Positions 5,509-13,656 of a stretch of DNA of 21,958 bases are shown here, one piece after another. Both the position numbers and the translations under genes were made by a program. This DNA comes from an uncultured Thermomicrobiales bacterium (lineage in GTDB: Bacteria > Chloroflexota > Chloroflexia > Thermomicrobiales > UBA6265), in assembly GCA_902806375.1 (NCBI GenBank), contig CADCWK010000294.1, positions 1 through 21,958 on the forward strand. Reading direction: 5' to 3'. How positions within the stretch are numbered: position 1 is the stretch's first letter; each line of letters opens with the position of its first letter. The notes beneath the pieces are model-generated. The model did no database searches and was not told the origin of the DNA. It saw nothing but the letters and a program-made list of their open reading frames with translations.

Positions 5509-6018
5509 ATGACCAATCCTCCCGACAAGTTCCCAGGCGAACGCCACTGCAGCCACAGCGAGGGCTCCGTCTGCAAGACCAAGGACGGAGCTTGGCGCGG
5601 GCCGATCTCGCTGGGCTACGGCCCGGACGGGAAGCCGCGGCACAAGTACGTCTCGGGTCGCATACGGGCCGGAGTCAACCGGAAGGTCACGCGCTTTCTG
5701 AGCGACGACCAGCGTGGTATCCCAATCCCGCCATTTCCAGCCACTCGCCGAATACCCAGCCATCCCGAGGGGCGACTGTCTCTGACGTGCTGCGACGTTC
5801 CCCGGCAATCCAAGGGTTCAAGGACGGCGATGGACAGGGTGCAGTCGACGCATCGTTCGGACAGCCAGAATCGAGGTGTGACGGTGTATGACCGTCACGG
5901 TGACGATGGGGTGACGGTGGTCATCTACACCCATTCTGCCCACTCCTGCGGCCTTTTCACACTCTGTGACGATGGTGACGATCGATCGCTCCTACTCTTC
6001 CAACAGGTGATGTCATGA
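5509..6018 (+). CDS. Stand-alone integrase N-terminal DNA-binding domain (possible pseudogene)
   Basis: The frame encodes 169 residues. Residues 1-75 match the N-terminus of the integrase that follows: HSEGSVCKTKDGAWRGPISL against the integrase HNEGSIYQTKAGVWRGAVSL, and both share KYVSGR, VNRKVTR and SDDQRGIP. This is the AP2-like arm-binding domain of phage-type tyrosine recombinases. The similarity ends near 5730; the remaining 95 or so residues match nothing I know and contain the GTGACG repeat region. The stop codon overlaps the integrase start as ATGA (6015-6018), which would allow translational coupling. It is either a remnant of an older integrase or tandem duplication read through by chance, or a real small protein that competes for arm sites. 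An in-frame GTG at 5494 is an alternative start. Confidence 0.5.
   Translation: MTNPPDKFPGERHCSHSEGSVCKTKDGAWRGPISLGYGPDGKPRHKYVSGRIRAGVNRKVTRFLSDDQRGIPIPPFPATRRIPSHPEGRLSLTCCDVPRQSKGSRTAMDRVQSTHRSDSQNRGVTVYDRHGDDGVTVVIYTHSAHSCGLFTLCDDGDDRSLLLFQQVMS
5878..5980. repeat. Cluster of GTGACG repeats upstream of the integrase
   Basis: GTGACG occurs directly at 5878-5883, 5900-5905, 5911-5916, 5966-5971 and 5975-5980, and inverted (CGTCAC) at 5893-5898. The inverted copy and the second direct copy form the 13-bp palindrome CGTCACGGTGACG. The copies end 35 bases before the integrase start. They could be arm-type integrase or excisionase binding sites or an operator of the integrase gene; this is inferred from position. 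Confidence 0.5.
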
Positions 6019-7205
6019 CCGATGAGCCAACCAAGCCCGCGTCGCCCGGCAAGGGACGCCGCGGCCATAACGAGGGCAGCATCTACCAGACGAAGGCCGG
6101 TGTCTGGCGTGGTGCCGTGTCATTGGGCTACAAGCCTGACGGCACGCCTCGGCGCAAGTACGTCTCAGGTCGGACCCGGGCCGAGGTCAACCGGAAGGTC
6201 ACGAGGCTGCTCAGCGACGACCAGCGCGGCATCCCGGTCGCGACGGATGTCCCGACCGTGGCCCGGTTCCTGACGAGCTGGCTCGAGGACGTCGTCAAGG
6301 TCGAGCGACGACCACGGACCTACAAGAACTGCCTGAGTATCTGCAACCGTCACCTGATCCCGGCCCTCGGCCGGCACCCGATCGACAAGCTCACGGCCCA
6401 GCACATCCAGGCCATGCTCTCGCAGAAACGGACCGAGGGACTCAAGGGGAGCTCGATCGCCGCCATCCGGACCGTCCTGCGCATCGCGCTCAATCAGGCG
6501 GTGCGCTGGGATATGGTGTCCCGCAACGTCGCCGAGTTGACGAATCCGCCCAAGCGCGAGACCCACAAGGCGAAGCCCCTGTCGCCGGCCGAGGTCAGCC
6601 AGTTCCTTGATCACATCTCCGGGCATCGCGAGGAGGCGCTCTACGTCGTCGCGGTCATGCTCGGCCTGCGCCAGGGAGAGATCCTCGGACTCAGCTGGGA
6701 CGACGTCGACTTCGGCAAGGGCACCTTGCACGTGCACCGGCAGCTCCAGTGGTCAGCCGACAAGCCGCGGCGGGCCCTGCTCGTCGAGCCGAAGACGGTA
6801 CGTAGCACGCGCTACCTTCCCCTACCGTCCGACGTCGTTGATGCCCTGCGGCGGCACCGGACTCGGCAACTCGAGGAGCGTCTCCTGGCCGGCCCGCACT
6901 GGCATCCTGAACTCGACCTGGTGTTCTGCAGCCCCACGGGGACGGCGCTGGACGCGACTGCCCTCACCAGGCGCTTCCAGGCCACGCTCGCCGAGGCCGG
7001 CCTCGAGCGACGACGCTTCCACGATCTGCGACACACGACGGGATCGTTCCTGACGGCCCGAAAGGTTCACCCGCGGCACGTCATGGAGATCATGGGCCAC
7101 AGCCAGATCGCGACGACGATGAACACGTACGCGCACGTCGAACTGGACTCGCTCCGGGACGCGCTGGCGCACGTCAGCGAGTTCTACCCAAAGGAAGCGA
7201 AATGA
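6015..7205 (+). CDS. int: Tyrosine recombinase / phage-type integrase
   Basis: The protein has 396 residues, a usual length for the family. It cuts and rejoins DNA at attachment sites through a covalent tyrosine intermediate. Domains: an AP2-like arm-binding domain (about 18-75), a SAM-like core-binding domain (about 80-165, with TYKNCLSICNRHLIPALG), and the catalytic domain (about 185-390). The catalytic residues are visible: Arg219 in GLRQGE, His336 and Arg339 in HDLRHT, His362 in MGHSQ, and the nucleophile Tyr372 in NTYAHV. The set is complete, so the enzyme should be active. The start is the ATG at 6015, overlapping the stop of the preceding frame. The beta-galactosidase gene to the right is broken about 100 bases past the integrase end, which suggests an attachment site there. 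Confidence 0.92.
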   Translation: MTDEPTKPASPGKGRRGHNEGSIYQTKAGVWRGAVSLGYKPDGTPRRKYVSGRTRAEVNRKVTRLLSDDQRGIPVATDVPTVARFLTSWLEDVVKVERRPRTYKNCLSICNRHLIPALGRHPIDKLTAQHIQAMLSQKRTEGLKGSSIAAIRTVLRIALNQAVRWDMVSRNVAELTNPPKRETHKAKPLSPAEVSQFLDHISGHREEALYVVAVMLGLRQGEILGLSWDDVDFGKGTLHVHRQLQWSADKPRRALLVEPKTVRSTRYLPLPSDVVDALRRHRTRQLEERLLAGPHWHPELDLVFCSPTGTALDATALTRRFQATLAEAGLERRRFHDLRHTTGSFLTARKVHPRHVMEIMGHSQIATTMNTYAHVELDSLRDALAHVSEFYPKEAK

Positions 7206-7310
7206 GCCCCTTAGCGACGATCCTGAGAGGTTTTGCTGCATGGTTTGCTGCGGTGGCCCTCAAGACGCTGGACTCGGCCAAGCTGGTAGCGTCGAAAACG
7301 CCCGGCAGAA
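7206..7310. other. Presumed element end / junction with lacZ
   Basis: This 105-base gap lies between the integrase stop and the stop of the truncated beta-galactosidase. It holds no tRNA and no recognisable gene. An integrase gene is usually next to attL or attR, so the junction probably lies here or just inside the lacZ frame near 7335-7345, where similarity to GH2 proteins ends. I looked for a matching direct repeat of the junction elsewhere in the window and did not find one. Confidence 0.35.
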
Positions 7311-8996
7311 TCAGGCAACCCGCGAGGGTGACCAACCCTGCCCCATGGCGTGGGCGTACTCGCACATGAAGTACGGCCGATCGTCGTCGGTCCGCTCACC
7401 CTCGCGGATGACGTCGTCGACGGACGGGTACATCGTCGAATGGAGGTCCGTCGCGACCGGGGTCCGCTCGGGGACGCGGACGGCGCCCTCGTAATGGAGG
7501 GGCCGGGTCGGGTCGGCAGCGCGGATGAGGTCAGCCATGGCGTCGTGGTTGTCGCCGTAGCCGGATTCGTTGCCCAGCGACCAGATGATGACCGACGGGT
7601 GATTGCGGTCCCGCCCGATCAGTCGCTCGGCCCGGTCGAGGTAGGCCGCCCGCCACTCCGGGTCATTGGACAGTTGCGACCAGTCGCCGACGAGGTCGAA
7701 CCCGTGCGTCTCGAGGTCGGCCTCGTCGATGACGTAGAGCCCGTAGCGGTCGCAGAGGTCATAGAAGGCGCTGTCGTTGGGGTAGTGCGAGGTCCGGACG
7801 GTGTTGACGTTGTGCCGCTTCATCAGCTCGATGTCCCGGACCATCGCCTCGTGCGGCACGGCGTAGCCATAGTCCGGGTGGAAGTCGTGCCGGTTGACGC
7901 CCTGGAGCTTGATGGAGACGCCGTTGACCCAGAGCTGGCGGTCGCGGATCTCGACGGTCCGGAAGCCGACCGGCTGGCGGTGGACCGCCCGGACGGTCCC
8001 GCCGGCGTCCTCGTGGGTGAGCAGCAGGGTGTAGAGGGCGGGCGTCTCGGCGGTCCAGAGCGCGGGAGTGGCGACGGCGAGGCTAGCGGTCAGCCCGGCC
8101 TCGCCCCCGGCGGCGATGTCGCCGGCGGTCAGGGTCGTCGACCCGGCGGGATGCCCGGCCGGGTCCAGCAACTGGGCCCGGAGCGTCCCGCCGGCGCTGG
8201 CCGCGTCGCCCCCGTTGCGCAGCCAGGCACGGACGTGCAGCGTCGCGTCCGCCAGCGCCTCGTCGGCGAACGTGGTCGTGAGGTGGACGTCGCGCAGGTG
8301 GACCGGGTCGACGGCGTGCAGCCAGACGCTGCGGAAGATGCCGTTGAGCCGCCACATGTCCTGGTCCTCGAGGTACGACGAGGCCGACCACTGCCGGACC
8401 TCGACGCTGACCAGGTTGTCGTCGCCGGGCACCAGCAGGTCGGTCACGTCGAACTCGGCCGGGTTGTGCGAGGCCGTGCTCGCGCCGGCCAGCTCGCCGT
8501 TGACCCAGACCTGGAACGCCGAGCAGACGCCATCGAAGGTCAGGAACAGGCGCTGTCCCGCCCATCCCGCGGGGACGGCGACCCAGTGCCGGTAGAGCCC
8601 GACCGGGTTGTCGTCGGGGACGTGCGGCGGGTCGACCGGGTAGGGGTATTTCACGTTGACGTAGTTGGGCCAGCCGTAGCCGTGCATCTGCCAGCAGCCG
8701 GGGACGGGCAGCCGGTCCCAGCCGGCGTCGGGCGTCAGGGTGTCGTGGACGTCGGCGGGAACCTCGGCTGGCCGCCCGGCGTACCGGAACGCCCACTGCC
8801 CGTCGAGCCGCATGACGCCCGGGCGGGAGCCGGTCATCCCGGCCAGCGCGCCGTCGCGGTCCGGCCACGGGAACAGCGGGACGTGCGGCCGCTCACGCCG
8901 CCAGTGCGTCACGCCTGGGTCGGTCCAGATCCCGTTCGCGGCCGCGGGGTCACTCGTGGCGATGGCCGATCCGTCCCGAGAGGGTGTCTGCGTCAT
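7311..8996 (-). CDS. lacZ: Beta-galactosidase (GH2), C-terminally truncated
   Basis: The remaining 561 residues compare with about 1000 in full LacZ-type enzymes. Present are the N-terminal sugar-binding jelly roll (GCWQMHGYGWPNYVNV, then DDNPVGLYRHW and FDGVCSAFQVWVNG), the immunoglobulin-like domain, and most of the TIM barrel (LQGVNRHDFHPDYGY, NVNTVRTSHYPND, YVIDEADLETHG). The acid/base Glu in SLGNESGYG (about 475) and the nucleophile Glu in CEYAHAMG (about 545) are both kept. After CEYAHAMGQG the protein ends in an unrelated tail WSPSRVA, so the end of the barrel and the last two domains are missing. It is probably inactive. The start at ATG 8996 has AGGAG 11 bases before it; the frame extends upstream but in non-homologous sequence. 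It is divergent from a sugar ABC operon that it presumably served with galactosides. Confidence 0.88.
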   Translation of the reverse strand: MTQTPSRDGSAIATSDPAAANGIWTDPGVTHWRRERPHVPLFPWPDRDGALAGMTGSRPGVMRLDGQWAFRYAGRPAEVPADVHDTLTPDAGWDRLPVPGCWQMHGYGWPNYVNVKYPYPVDPPHVPDDNPVGLYRHWVAVPAGWAGQRLFLTFDGVCSAFQVWVNGELAGASTASHNPAEFDVTDLLVPGDDNLVSVEVRQWSASSYLEDQDMWRLNGIFRSVWLHAVDPVHLRDVHLTTTFADEALADATLHVRAWLRNGGDAASAGGTLRAQLLDPAGHPAGSTTLTAGDIAAGGEAGLTASLAVATPALWTAETPALYTLLLTHEDAGGTVRAVHRQPVGFRTVEIRDRQLWVNGVSIKLQGVNRHDFHPDYGYAVPHEAMVRDIELMKRHNVNTVRTSHYPNDSAFYDLCDRYGLYVIDEADLETHGFDLVGDWSQLSNDPEWRAAYLDRAERLIGRDRNHPSVIIWSLGNESGYGDNHDAMADLIRAADPTRPLHYEGAVRVPERTPVATDLHSTMYPSVDDVIREGERTDDDRPYFMCEYAHAMGQGWSPSRVA

Positions 8997-9406
8997 GATG
9001 TCCCGTGCTCCTGTGAACGGTCCACTGCGCCAGCGGCTGGCGGCACCGGGCCATCGATGGTCCCCACCTCGCGCGACACGCGGCGGTGCCGAATCGGGCA
9101 ACCCGCCTGTCCGGGCGTCGCAGGATCGCAACCAGCACGGCATGGAGCGGCCACCAAAAGGTCCTGGGCCACTCCCGTCGCATAGCCGAACGGCGTATGA
9201 TGGCCATCCCTGCGTTTCGTATCGTCTCTCGGCGTCTCGCAGGCGATGACCATGCCGTCATCGGCCCGGGCACGGTCGCCCACCGGACGCCCACCGCTGT
9301 GGGCGGCATGGTCCTTCCCATCGTCCAGCCGGTCCGGCCGTTCGCCGGTCCGGGGATTCGCGCCGTCGCGACTGGACCGAGACGAGAGGCCGAAGAAGGA
9401 CAGCGC
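8997..9406. other. Divergent control region between lacZ and the ABC operon
   Basis: These 410 bases must hold the promoters for both directions. I see a near-palindrome centred on CATCGATG (about 9051-9066) on the lacZ side. On the ABC side there is a 10-bp direct repeat GCCGGTCCGG at 9328-9337 and 9344-9353, 16 bases apart. Either could bind a LacI- or GntR-like regulator, but none is encoded in the window. The open frame through this stretch looks like chance. Confidence 0.3.
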
Positions 9407-10705
9407 ATGGACACACGATGGCGTGTTCGGCTTCTCCCCCTGGCGGCGACGCCGCTGATCCTCGGGGGCTGTACCGTCCCCGACCAGTTCAGGAGCCGGG
9501 CCGACCCGGACGCGGTGACCCTCTGGTACTGGAACCGGTCGATCGACCCGGAGCTGTTCCGGCAGTACGAGCGCGATCACCCAGGCGTCCGGATCAACGA
9601 CCAGGTCATCGGCGGCGACTACGCGTCCAAGCTCCGGACGACCCTGGCCGGGCAGACATTCATCCCCGATATCGTCGCCTTCAACGACAACATCGCGACC
9701 TATTTCCGGGCCTCGGGCGAGTTCGCCGATCTCTACGAACTCGGTGCCGCCGAAGTCCAGGGCCAGTACCTGGACTGGAAGTGGGGCGCCGGCGTTACCG
9801 CCGACGGCAAGATGATGGGCTTCCCGATGGACACCGGGCCGACCGCCCTGTTCTACCGGACCGACCTGTTCGAGCAGGCCGGGTTGCCCTCGGAACCGGC
9901 CGAGGTCGCCGCCCAGATGTCGACCTGGGAGGACTACTTCGCGGCCGGGCAGCAGCTGGCGGCGGCGTTGCCGGGCGTCGCGATGCTCGACAGCGGCAGC
10001 GAGGTCTACAACACCAGCCTCCGGCAGAGTGCCGACTACTACGTCAACCGCGATGACGTCTACATCGGCAACGGCGAGTCGATCCGGCGGTCATGGGACC
10101 TGGCGATCCAGGCGTCGCAGGCCGGCGTGGTCATCCCGGCCGACACGTTCACCACCGACTGGAGCGCCGCCGTCACGACCGGCCGGCTCGCCTCGTTCAA
10201 CAACGCCGTCTGGATGGGCGCGGTGCTGTCCGACGCCGCGCCGGAGACCGCCGGGCTCTGGCGGGTCGCCCTGCCGCCGGGCGGCGCCGGCAACCGCGGC
10301 GGGTCGTTCCTCGGGATCACCCAGGCCAGCCCGAAGAAGGAGCTCGCCTTCGACATCATCCGGACGATCCAGTCCGCGGCCGGGCAGGCGCAGGGCTTCG
10401 CCGAGCTGGAGCTCTACCCGTCAATGCCCGAGGCGCTGGACCTCCCCATCCTCAACCAGCCGCAGCCGTTCTACGGCGACCAGGTCACCAACGAGGTCTT
10501 CTCGGCGGTCGCCGAGCAGGTGCCGAACTTCTACTACAGCCCGGCCGACGACGTGATCCACCCGATCTTCACCGACGAGGTCGCCAACGTGACGCTGCTG
10601 GGCAAGGACGCCAACCGGGCCTGGGAGGACGCCCAGGACCGGGTCCGGCGTGAGGTCGAGCACAAGATGCCGTTCGTCCGGTTCGAATCGACGGGAGTCT
10701 TCTGA
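9407..10705 (+). CDS. Sugar ABC transporter substrate-binding lipoprotein
   Basis: The protein has 432 residues, typical of the family-1 (MalE/UgpB-like) extracellular binding proteins. The signal peptide ends in a lipobox, LGGC, with Cys22 as the lipid-anchored residue, so it sits on the outer face of the membrane. The mature start VTLWYWNRSIDPELFRQYER and the FPMDTGPTALFYRTDLFEQAG segment are characteristic of carbohydrate-binding proteins. AAGGA lies 6 bases before ATG 9407. The TGA stop overlaps the start of the next gene (TGATG), which suggests translational coupling. Opposite lacZ, a beta-galactoside or related oligosaccharide is the likely ligand, but the sequence does not show which. 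Confidence 0.88.
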   Translation: MDTRWRVRLLPLAATPLILGGCTVPDQFRSRADPDAVTLWYWNRSIDPELFRQYERDHPGVRINDQVIGGDYASKLRTTLAGQTFIPDIVAFNDNIATYFRASGEFADLYELGAAEVQGQYLDWKWGAGVTADGKMMGFPMDTGPTALFYRTDLFEQAGLPSEPAEVAAQMSTWEDYFAAGQQLAAALPGVAMLDSGSEVYNTSLRQSADYYVNRDDVYIGNGESIRRSWDLAIQASQAGVVIPADTFTTDWSAAVTTGRLASFNNAVWMGAVLSDAAPETAGLWRVALPPGGAGNRGGSFLGITQASPKKELAFDIIRTIQSAAGQAQGFAELELYPSMPEALDLPILNQPQPFYGDQVTNEVFSAVAEQVPNFYYSPADDVIHPIFTDEVANVTLLGKDANRAWEDAQDRVRREVEHKMPFVRFESTGVF

Positions 10706-11658
10706 TGGCTACGACCGAGCTGAGCACCCCAGCCCCGTCCATGGCGTCCGGCACCATCAGCCGGCCGACGATCAGTTCATGGACGAAGTTCCGGCAGCGG
10801 TACCTCGCCCAGTACCTCTCGATCGCGCCCTTCTACATCCTGTTTCTGATCTTCGGCCTGTTCCCGATCGCCTTCGCCGGGTATCTCGCCTTCCAGAACT
10901 GGGACGGCATCGCCCCGATGGAATACGTCGGGCTCAACCAGTTCCAGTACCTCGTCACGGATGCGCTGTTCTACGAGTCGATCGTCAACACCCTGATCAT
11001 CTGGGTGATCTCGACGATCCCGATGCTGGCGCTGGCGCTCGTCCTGGCGTTCATGCTCAACCAGTCGCTCCGGGGCAAGTCGATCTACCGGATCGCCTTC
11101 TTCATCCCGAACGTGACCTCGATCGTCGCGATCGCCATCGTCTTCGGCTCGATCTTCGGCAACCAGTTCGGCCTGCTCAACGCCTTTCTCCAATGGGCGG
11201 GGGCCGACCAGGTCGGCTGGCTGACCTCCGACTGGGGGATCAAGGTCGCGATCGCGTCGATGGTGATCTGGCGGTGGACCGGCTACAACGCCATCATCTA
11301 CCTCGCGGGCCTGCAGGCGATCCCCGACGACCTCTACGACGCCGCCAAGGTCGACGGCGCCGGCACCTGGAACCTGTTCCGCGACATCACGATCCCGCTG
11401 CTCCGGCCCGTGATCCTCTTCACCGTGATCACCTCGACGATCGGCGGTCTCCAGATCTTCACCGAGTCGCAGATCCTGCTCAACGACAGCAGCGGCGGCC
11501 CGGGCAACGCGGGTCTGACGATGGTGCTCTACCTCTACGACCAGGCCTTCGTCCAGAACCAGTTCGGCTACGGCGCCGCGATCGGCTGGGGCATCTTCGT
11601 GGTCGTGATCGTCTTCTCCCTGCTCAACTGGCGGATCCTGAACCGCGCGGCCGACTAG
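10705..11658 (+). CDS. Sugar ABC transporter permease, MalF/UgpA type
   Basis: The protein has 317 residues and six predicted membrane helices. The first (FYILFLIFGLFPIAFAGYLAF) follows a cytoplasmic N-terminus of about 45 residues. The EAA loop that contacts the ATPase is clear: DDLYDAAKVDGAGTWNLFRD followed by ITIPLL. The start overlaps the binding-protein stop by one base. It forms the channel together with the permease encoded after it. The stop is followed by two small hairpins before the second permease gene. Confidence 0.9.
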   Translation: MATTELSTPAPSMASGTISRPTISSWTKFRQRYLAQYLSIAPFYILFLIFGLFPIAFAGYLAFQNWDGIAPMEYVGLNQFQYLVTDALFYESIVNTLIIWVISTIPMLALALVLAFMLNQSLRGKSIYRIAFFIPNVTSIVAIAIVFGSIFGNQFGLLNAFLQWAGADQVGWLTSDWGIKVAIASMVIWRWTGYNAIIYLAGLQAIPDDLYDAAKVDGAGTWNLFRDITIPLLRPVILFTVITSTIGGLQIFTESQILLNDSSGGPGNAGLTMVLYLYDQAFVQNQFGYGAAIGWGIFVVVIVFSLLNWRILNRAAD

Positions 11659-11708
11659 GTGTCCAGACACCGCTGACGGCCGGACGCCCGGTTTCCAGCC
11701 GGGTGTTC
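11658..11708 (+). promoter_or_regulatory. Two intercistronic hairpins between the permease genes
   Basis: GGTGTC and GACACC (11658-11663 and 11666-11671) form a tight stem starting at the stop codon. A second stem pairs 11682-11691 with 11699-11708 around a 7-base loop, including two G-U pairs. Neither is followed by a U-tract. They may block 3' decay and set the ratio of upstream to downstream products; this is inference. Confidence 0.35.
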
Positions 11709-11734
11709 CGGGCTGTCCAGCCTGGAGGTTCCCC

Positions 11735-12562
11735 GTGAATCGACTCACGACCGGCAAGGTCCTGTTCCACGTCGCCCTGCTCATCGGGGTGATCGTCTCG
11801 GTCTTCCCGTTCTACTGGCTGGTCGTGATGGCGACCGGCAACGAATCCGATATCTACGCCTACCCGCCGAGGCTGATCCCCGGCACCAACCTGATGGACA
11901 ACATCCAGACCGTGCGCGACGCGGTCGACCTGCCGATGGCCTTCCTCAACACGGTCATCGTCTCGGTCCTGACGACCGCGCTGACGCTGTTCTTCGCGTC
12001 GCTGGCCGGTTTCACCTTCGCCAAGTTCGCGTTCCCCGGCCGCGGCCCCCTGTTCGTCATCCTGCTCCTGACGCTGGCGCTGCCGTCGCAGCTCGGCACC
12101 GTCCCCAGCTTCGTCATCATGTCGCGGCTGGAATGGGTCGGGACGCTCCAGGCGCTGATCGTGCCCGGCGTGGCGGGGGCGTTCGGTATCTTCTGGATGC
12201 GGCAGTACTCGATGGGCGCGATCCCGAACGACCTGGTCGATGCGGGCCGGGTCGACGGCTGCAACTACTGGCAGCTCTACACCAACGTCGCGCTGCCGCT
12301 GCTCCGGCCGGCGCTGGCGTTCCTCGGGATCTTCACCTTCATCACGACCTGGAACGACTACTTCTGGCCGCTGATCGTGCTGGTCAACCCGGAGGTGATG
12401 ACGCTGCAAGTGGCGCTGTCGCAGCTCAACGGCGTCTACAACACCGACTACGCCGCCGTGATGGCCGGGACGCTGATCTCGACGATCCCGCTGGTGATCA
12501 TCTTCATCCTCGGCGCCCGCCACATCATCGGCAACATCGCCGCCGGCGCCCTCAAGGGGTAG
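11735..12562 (+). CDS. Sugar ABC transporter permease, MalG/UgpE type
   Basis: The protein has 275 residues and six predicted membrane helices. The EAA loop reads NDLVDAGRVDGCNYWQLYTN followed by VALPLLRPA. The start is a GTG at 11735 with GGAGG about 6 bases before it. It is the last gene of the importer operon; no ATP-binding subunit follows, so a shared MsmK/UgpC-like ATPase elsewhere in the genome is likely, as is common for this family. A 15-bp hairpin closes the operon. Confidence 0.9.
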   Translation: MNRLTTGKVLFHVALLIGVIVSVFPFYWLVVMATGNESDIYAYPPRLIPGTNLMDNIQTVRDAVDLPMAFLNTVIVSVLTTALTLFFASLAGFTFAKFAFPGRGPLFVILLLTLALPSQLGTVPSFVIMSRLEWVGTLQALIVPGVAGAFGIFWMRQYSMGAIPNDLVDAGRVDGCNYWQLYTNVALPLLRPALAFLGIFTFITTWNDYFWPLIVLVNPEVMTLQVALSQLNGVYNTDYAAVMAGTLISTIPLVIIFILGARHIIGNIAAGALKG

Positions 12563-12602
12563 CCACCGGTTCGTCCCGCTTCAAGAGTCAGCCGCCAACG
12601 AT

Positions 12603-12635
12603 CGACCGGCCCGCGAGACACTCGCGGGCCGGTCG
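12603..12635 (+). terminator. Strong hairpin terminator of the ABC operon
   Basis: A perfect 15-bp GC-rich stem (12603-12617 with 12621-12635) with a 3-base loop, ACA, lies 40 bases after the last permease gene. No U-tract is present. Confidence 0.7.
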
Positions 12636-12927
12636 TCGATTCCACCGGTCCTTGGTCGTGCTCACTTGCCGGTTTGATCGGTTCGATGTGGCAGGCGGGA
12701 ATGCCTGTCTCATGGCCGACGTTGGAGCGACGAGGCCCTCCATCTCTGCCGCTGGCAGCCGCTGGACTGATGGGTGACTCCTCCGTCAGGCGGGTGACGG
12801 TGTCACCCCGACTAAGTCCACTGAACCTCACCGCTTTCCTGTCGGAATCGTCCGCCAATTCTGGAATGTCTTCTCATACCGATCGTGCTCCGTGGCAGTG
12901 GCGCCGCACCTGGTAGAGGGAGATCCG
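12636..12927. other. Intergenic region with one small palindrome
   Basis: No gene or RNA is apparent here. GGGTGAC (12790-12796) and GTCACCC (12800-12806) form a 7-bp palindrome with a 3-base centre, which could be an operator for the zinc-ribbon gene downstream. GAGGGAGA at 12916-12923 is that gene's ribosome-binding site. Confidence 0.3.
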
Positions 12928-13656
12928 ATGAAGTGGTGCAGTTGCGATACATATAGTCCCGGTCACTATGATCGCTGCCAATGGTGTCACAAGCCGCTCA
13001 ACGCAGGCACAGAACCTGTCGTCGAGCGGGTCAACTTTTCCGGACCCATCCCACCTTCGACGACTCCGCCACCGCTGTCCCAGCGCATGGGTTCCTCCTC
13101 GTTTGCCGGAGCGGTCCCCGATCGACATGGGAATCGGCCCCCGAAGGGCCAGACGACGCACCGGAGCCGACAGCACATAGACGTTCGGATGGGAGCGACG
13201 CGATCCTCTCCAACGCGCCACCCGGATGCCTATCCGCCTCGCGTGCAACCACTCGTACCCCGTGAGCCCGCCCGATCTCCGTCGACAGCGAGGGACGCTG
13301 GCTTGTCCTGTTCGGGAGAGATACCACGCGAGGTACCGACGCCAAAAGAGATCACCTGCGTAGTCGGACTGGTTCAGGACTGGAGCGGCACCTGGCGAAT
13401 CGGCTTCCGTTGTCCGGAGACCGGTGAATACCTCGGCCAGTTCCCCTCCGAGGTCCTTCCCGGCGACCCACGTCAGACCGCCTGGTCGGTGCTGCTCCAA
13501 TCACTCATCGAGGCGTTCACGGAGCGAATGTCCGCTGACGGGTGGGTCATCCGCTACGAACGTGACGCGACTCCCTCCGCAGCATCACGAATCATCGCCC
13601 GACGATCGATTTCGACACTGAGCCATTCTCGTCAGGTGCCCTCTCCCCGTCGGTAA
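12928..13656 (+). CDS. Zinc-ribbon protein of unknown function with disordered middle
   Basis: The protein has 242 residues. Residues 4-20 hold a cysteine set, Cys4, Cys6, His13, Cys17 and Cys20 (CSC followed by CQWC), suited to bind one zinc. From about 30 to 135 the sequence is rich in Pro, Ser, Thr and Arg and looks disordered. The C-terminal part (about 140-215) looks folded: ITCVVGLVQDWSGTWRIGF, RCPETGEYLGQFPSEV, LLQSLIEAFTERMSADGW. I do not recognise the family. GAGGGAGA precedes ATG 12928 by 4 bases. The last 65 bases overlap the end of lgt on the other strand, so the final 20 residues may be unimportant. It is monocistronic. Confidence 0.5.
   Translation: MKWCSCDTYSPGHYDRCQWCHKPLNAGTEPVVERVNFSGPIPPSTTPPPLSQRMGSSSFAGAVPDRHGNRPPKGQTTHRSRQHIDVRMGATRSSPTRHPDAYPPRVQPLVPREPARSPSTARDAGLSCSGEIPREVPTPKEITCVVGLVQDWSGTWRIGFRCPETGEYLGQFPSEVLPGDPRQTAWSVLLQSLIEAFTERMSADGWVIRYERDATPSAASRIIARRSISTLSHSRQVPSPRR

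Noticed and set aside
7206..7310. tRNA gene as the integrase target
   Set aside because: No cloverleaf, T-loop motif or CCA end is visible next to the integrase.
7350..9185. A 611-codon open frame on the + strand opposite lacZ
   Set aside because: It is the high-GC shadow of the GH2 gene: rich in Val, Arg, Gly and Asp without any domain, while the reverse strand gives a clear beta-galactosidase.
9086..9406. N-terminal extension of the binding protein
   Set aside because: The lipoprotein signal begins at 9407 with a good ribosome-binding site; the 107 upstream residues have no function and would bury the signal peptide.
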